A stretch of DNA of 64,000 nt. Source: Candidatus Saccharimonadales bacterium (lineage in GTDB: Bacteria > Patescibacteriota > Saccharimonadia > Saccharimonadales > Saccharimonadaceae). The notes below the pieces were generated by a model, which ran no database searches, was not told the origin of the DNA, and was given only the letters and a program-made list of their open reading frames with translations. This document shows, one piece after another, positions 62,918 through 64,000 of the stretch. The translations under genes were made by a program, and so were the position numbers. Where the stretch lies: contig JBDSSF010000001.1 of NCBI GenBank assembly GCA_039928925.1, positions 62,001-126,000 on the forward strand. The letters run 5' to 3'. How positions within the stretch are numbered: the first letter of the stretch is position 1; each line of letters starts with the position of its first letter.

Positions 62918-64000
62918 ATGAGTCGTCTTCCAATTCCAGGGCAGGATCAAAACACGTGGGGAGACATATTAAATGACTATTTGTCTCAAAGTCTTACAGC
63001 CGACGGTAAACTAAAAACAGGTATCGTTAGTCCAGCTAACCTAGCCAGCTCTGCGGTTGAAAGCGCTAACCTTGCTCCAAATAGCGTAACGGCAGCAAAA
63101 CTTGCAACCACAGCGGCACCTTCAACTGGCCAATCACTTTCATATGACGGTACAAATCTTTCTTGGATGACTCCAGTAGCAGCGTCAACAACAGCTGGCG
63201 GTGATCTTGCGGGAACATATCCTAACCCTACACTTAAAGTAACAAATAACGTCAGGACTATTCAACGCTCTCTTGGTGTTAACGTATTTTCAATCACTGA
63301 TCCAAAGTATGGTGGCGCTGGTCTTGGCTCAATGACACAGGATACTGCAGCGTTAAACGCTGCATTCCAAGATATGGTAGCAAGTGGCGGAGGAGTATTA
63401 TATGCACCAGCCGGAACATATAAAATCTCTAGCTGGCCAACCATTGTCCCACTTAATAATAAGCTCCCTTATTCAATCCAAGGTGCGGGTCGGAGCGCGA
63501 CTGTATTCATGTCATATGCACCGAACCTAGCTGCAAGCCTCATGGTCCATAACCCAAGTTTCAATCCTGGTAGTGCTTCTGAGGATTCTGGTGTATGGAA
63601 TGGCTTTACAATTGATGGTACAAACGCAGGACCTGGTGCGGTTGGCTTTCAATGGGGTGATGTTTCAACTGTCACGTTTAGCGATATTAATATCCAAAAC
63701 TTCACACAGGGCGATGGCATGTACTTCAATAACCAATACGGCTGGACTGAACGCGTAACAATGCAATCTGTTGTTGTCCTGAACTGTCAAAATGCGCTTC
63801 GTTTTGCTGTTCAATCTGGTGCATACGGTAGCTTCGATTATTGGAACGTTGACGGTCTATTTGTGTCAGCAAACGCTAGCCAGAGTGCTGTCGTTTCCGA
63901 AGCATCACTTGGTATCGGCGGAACAATTCAAAGGCAAGGTTCTAAGTTTCGTATGGTTGCCAATATGGCTAGTGGTACTGTTAATACGGGCAAGTTGTTT
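62918..64000 (+). CDS. fibre-like surface protein with pectate-lyase-type beta-helix (partial, runs off window)
   Basis: The first 361 residues of an open-ended gene. The N-terminus 'SRLPIPGQDQNTWGDILND' and 'YLSQSLTADGKLK' matches that of the 60862 protein. After a repetitive link ('AGGDLAGTYPNPTLK', a tail-fibre phrase) comes a Pectate_lyase_3-like right-handed beta-helix: 'TQDTAALNAAFQDMVASGGG' and 'LYAPAGTYKISS', then repeated short strands with N and G ('GVWNGFTIDGTN'). AGGGG lies about 9 nt before the ATG at 62918. Such beta-helices in tail fibres bind or cut polysaccharide. No signal peptide is visible. Confidence 0.82.
   Translation, partial: MSRLPIPGQDQNTWGDILNDYLSQSLTADGKLKTGIVSPANLASSAVESANLAPNSVTAAKLATTAAPSTGQSLSYDGTNLSWMTPVAASTTAGGDLAGTYPNPTLKVTNNVRTIQRSLGVNVFSITDPKYGGAGLGSMTQDTAALNAAFQDMVASGGGVLYAPAGTYKISSWPTIVPLNNKLPYSIQGAGRSATVFMSYAPNLAASLMVHNPSFNPGSASEDSGVWNGFTIDGTNAGPGAVGFQWGDVSTVTFSDINIQNFTQGDGMYFNNQYGWTERVTMQSVVVLNCQNALRFAVQSGAYGSFDYWNVDGLFVSANASQSAVVSEASLGIGGTIQRQGSKFRMVANMASGTVNTGKLF

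Overview
The window looks like a chromosome segment of a Candidatus Saccharibacteria (TM7, Patescibacteria) genome. I base this on gene content, not on any search: a compact PrgI/VirB4/VirB6 type IV secretion cluster, type IV pilins, a short alanyl-tRNA synthetase without the usual C-terminal extension, a resuscitation-promoting-factor-like wall hydrolase, a LysM-CHAP hydrolase, MltG, a baseplate-J-like membrane protein beside an FtsA-like actin, and paired fibre-like surface proteins that share a WGD-LNDYLSQS N-terminus. TGA works as a normal stop.

Layout. 1-5280: a minus-strand type IV secretion operon (VirB2-like pilin, VirB2/VirB6-like fusion, PrgI, two VirB4-type proteins, M23 peptidase, start of another membrane protein). 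5350-6600: accessory island A with two small genes of unknown function. 6645-15620: pyk-pgk-tpiA, a membrane protein, UvrD/PcrA helicase, Rpf-like hydrolase, rsmA. 15700-17160: accessory island B, with a run of strong hairpins, a 63-codon high-GC3 ORF and a membrane-anchored 4-Cys protein. 17186-24470: PgeF-like protein, metG, tatD, two small conserved-looking proteins, cysteine desulfurase, a DUF218 protein, mnmA, a pilin. 24490-24870: island C. 24890-26840: alaS. 26850-27260: island D. 27320-34740: FtsA-like actin, baseplate-J-like protein, ruvX, mltG, LysM-CHAP, obgE. 34770-35195: island E, a structured transcript with a Gly/Arg-repeat peptide. 35254-42350: sbcB, a membrane protein, uvrA, a methyltransferase, a DedA protein, rplY, a MazG-like protein. 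42375-45385: an accessory block bounded by 47-nt direct repeats (membrane protein pair, secreted SGNH esterase, small membrane protein). 45413-46134: island F. 46216-56317: ABC exporter, trhO, LiaF-like protein, Kef-type antiporter, VIT1-like protein, a 21-residue microprotein, uvrC, a pilin, a Xaa-Pro peptidase, a 4-TM protein, secG. 56328-64000: an oligopeptide-binding protein, tRNA-Leu(GAG), a secreted protein, a glycosyltransferase, a 750-nt stretch with an RNA candidate, and two fibre-like surface proteins.

Two gene-expression styles alternate. Many housekeeping genes have a -10 hexamer (often extended, TGnTATAAT) only 6-8 nt before the start codon, so their mRNAs should be leaderless; this also resets several start codons. 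The island genes mostly have -35/-10 promoters with 16-17 nt spacers, Shine-Dalgarno sequences, palindromes over the promoter, strong hairpin ends and higher GC. This points to single-gene accessory cassettes acquired separately and placed between housekeeping operons.

Functionally, the window joins lower glycolysis, translation and tRNA modification, DNA repair (UvrA, UvrC, UvrD, ExoI), wall remodelling (M23, Rpf-like, MltG, LysM-CHAP), pili and secretion, and surface fibres. This would suit a small cell living attached to another bacterium.
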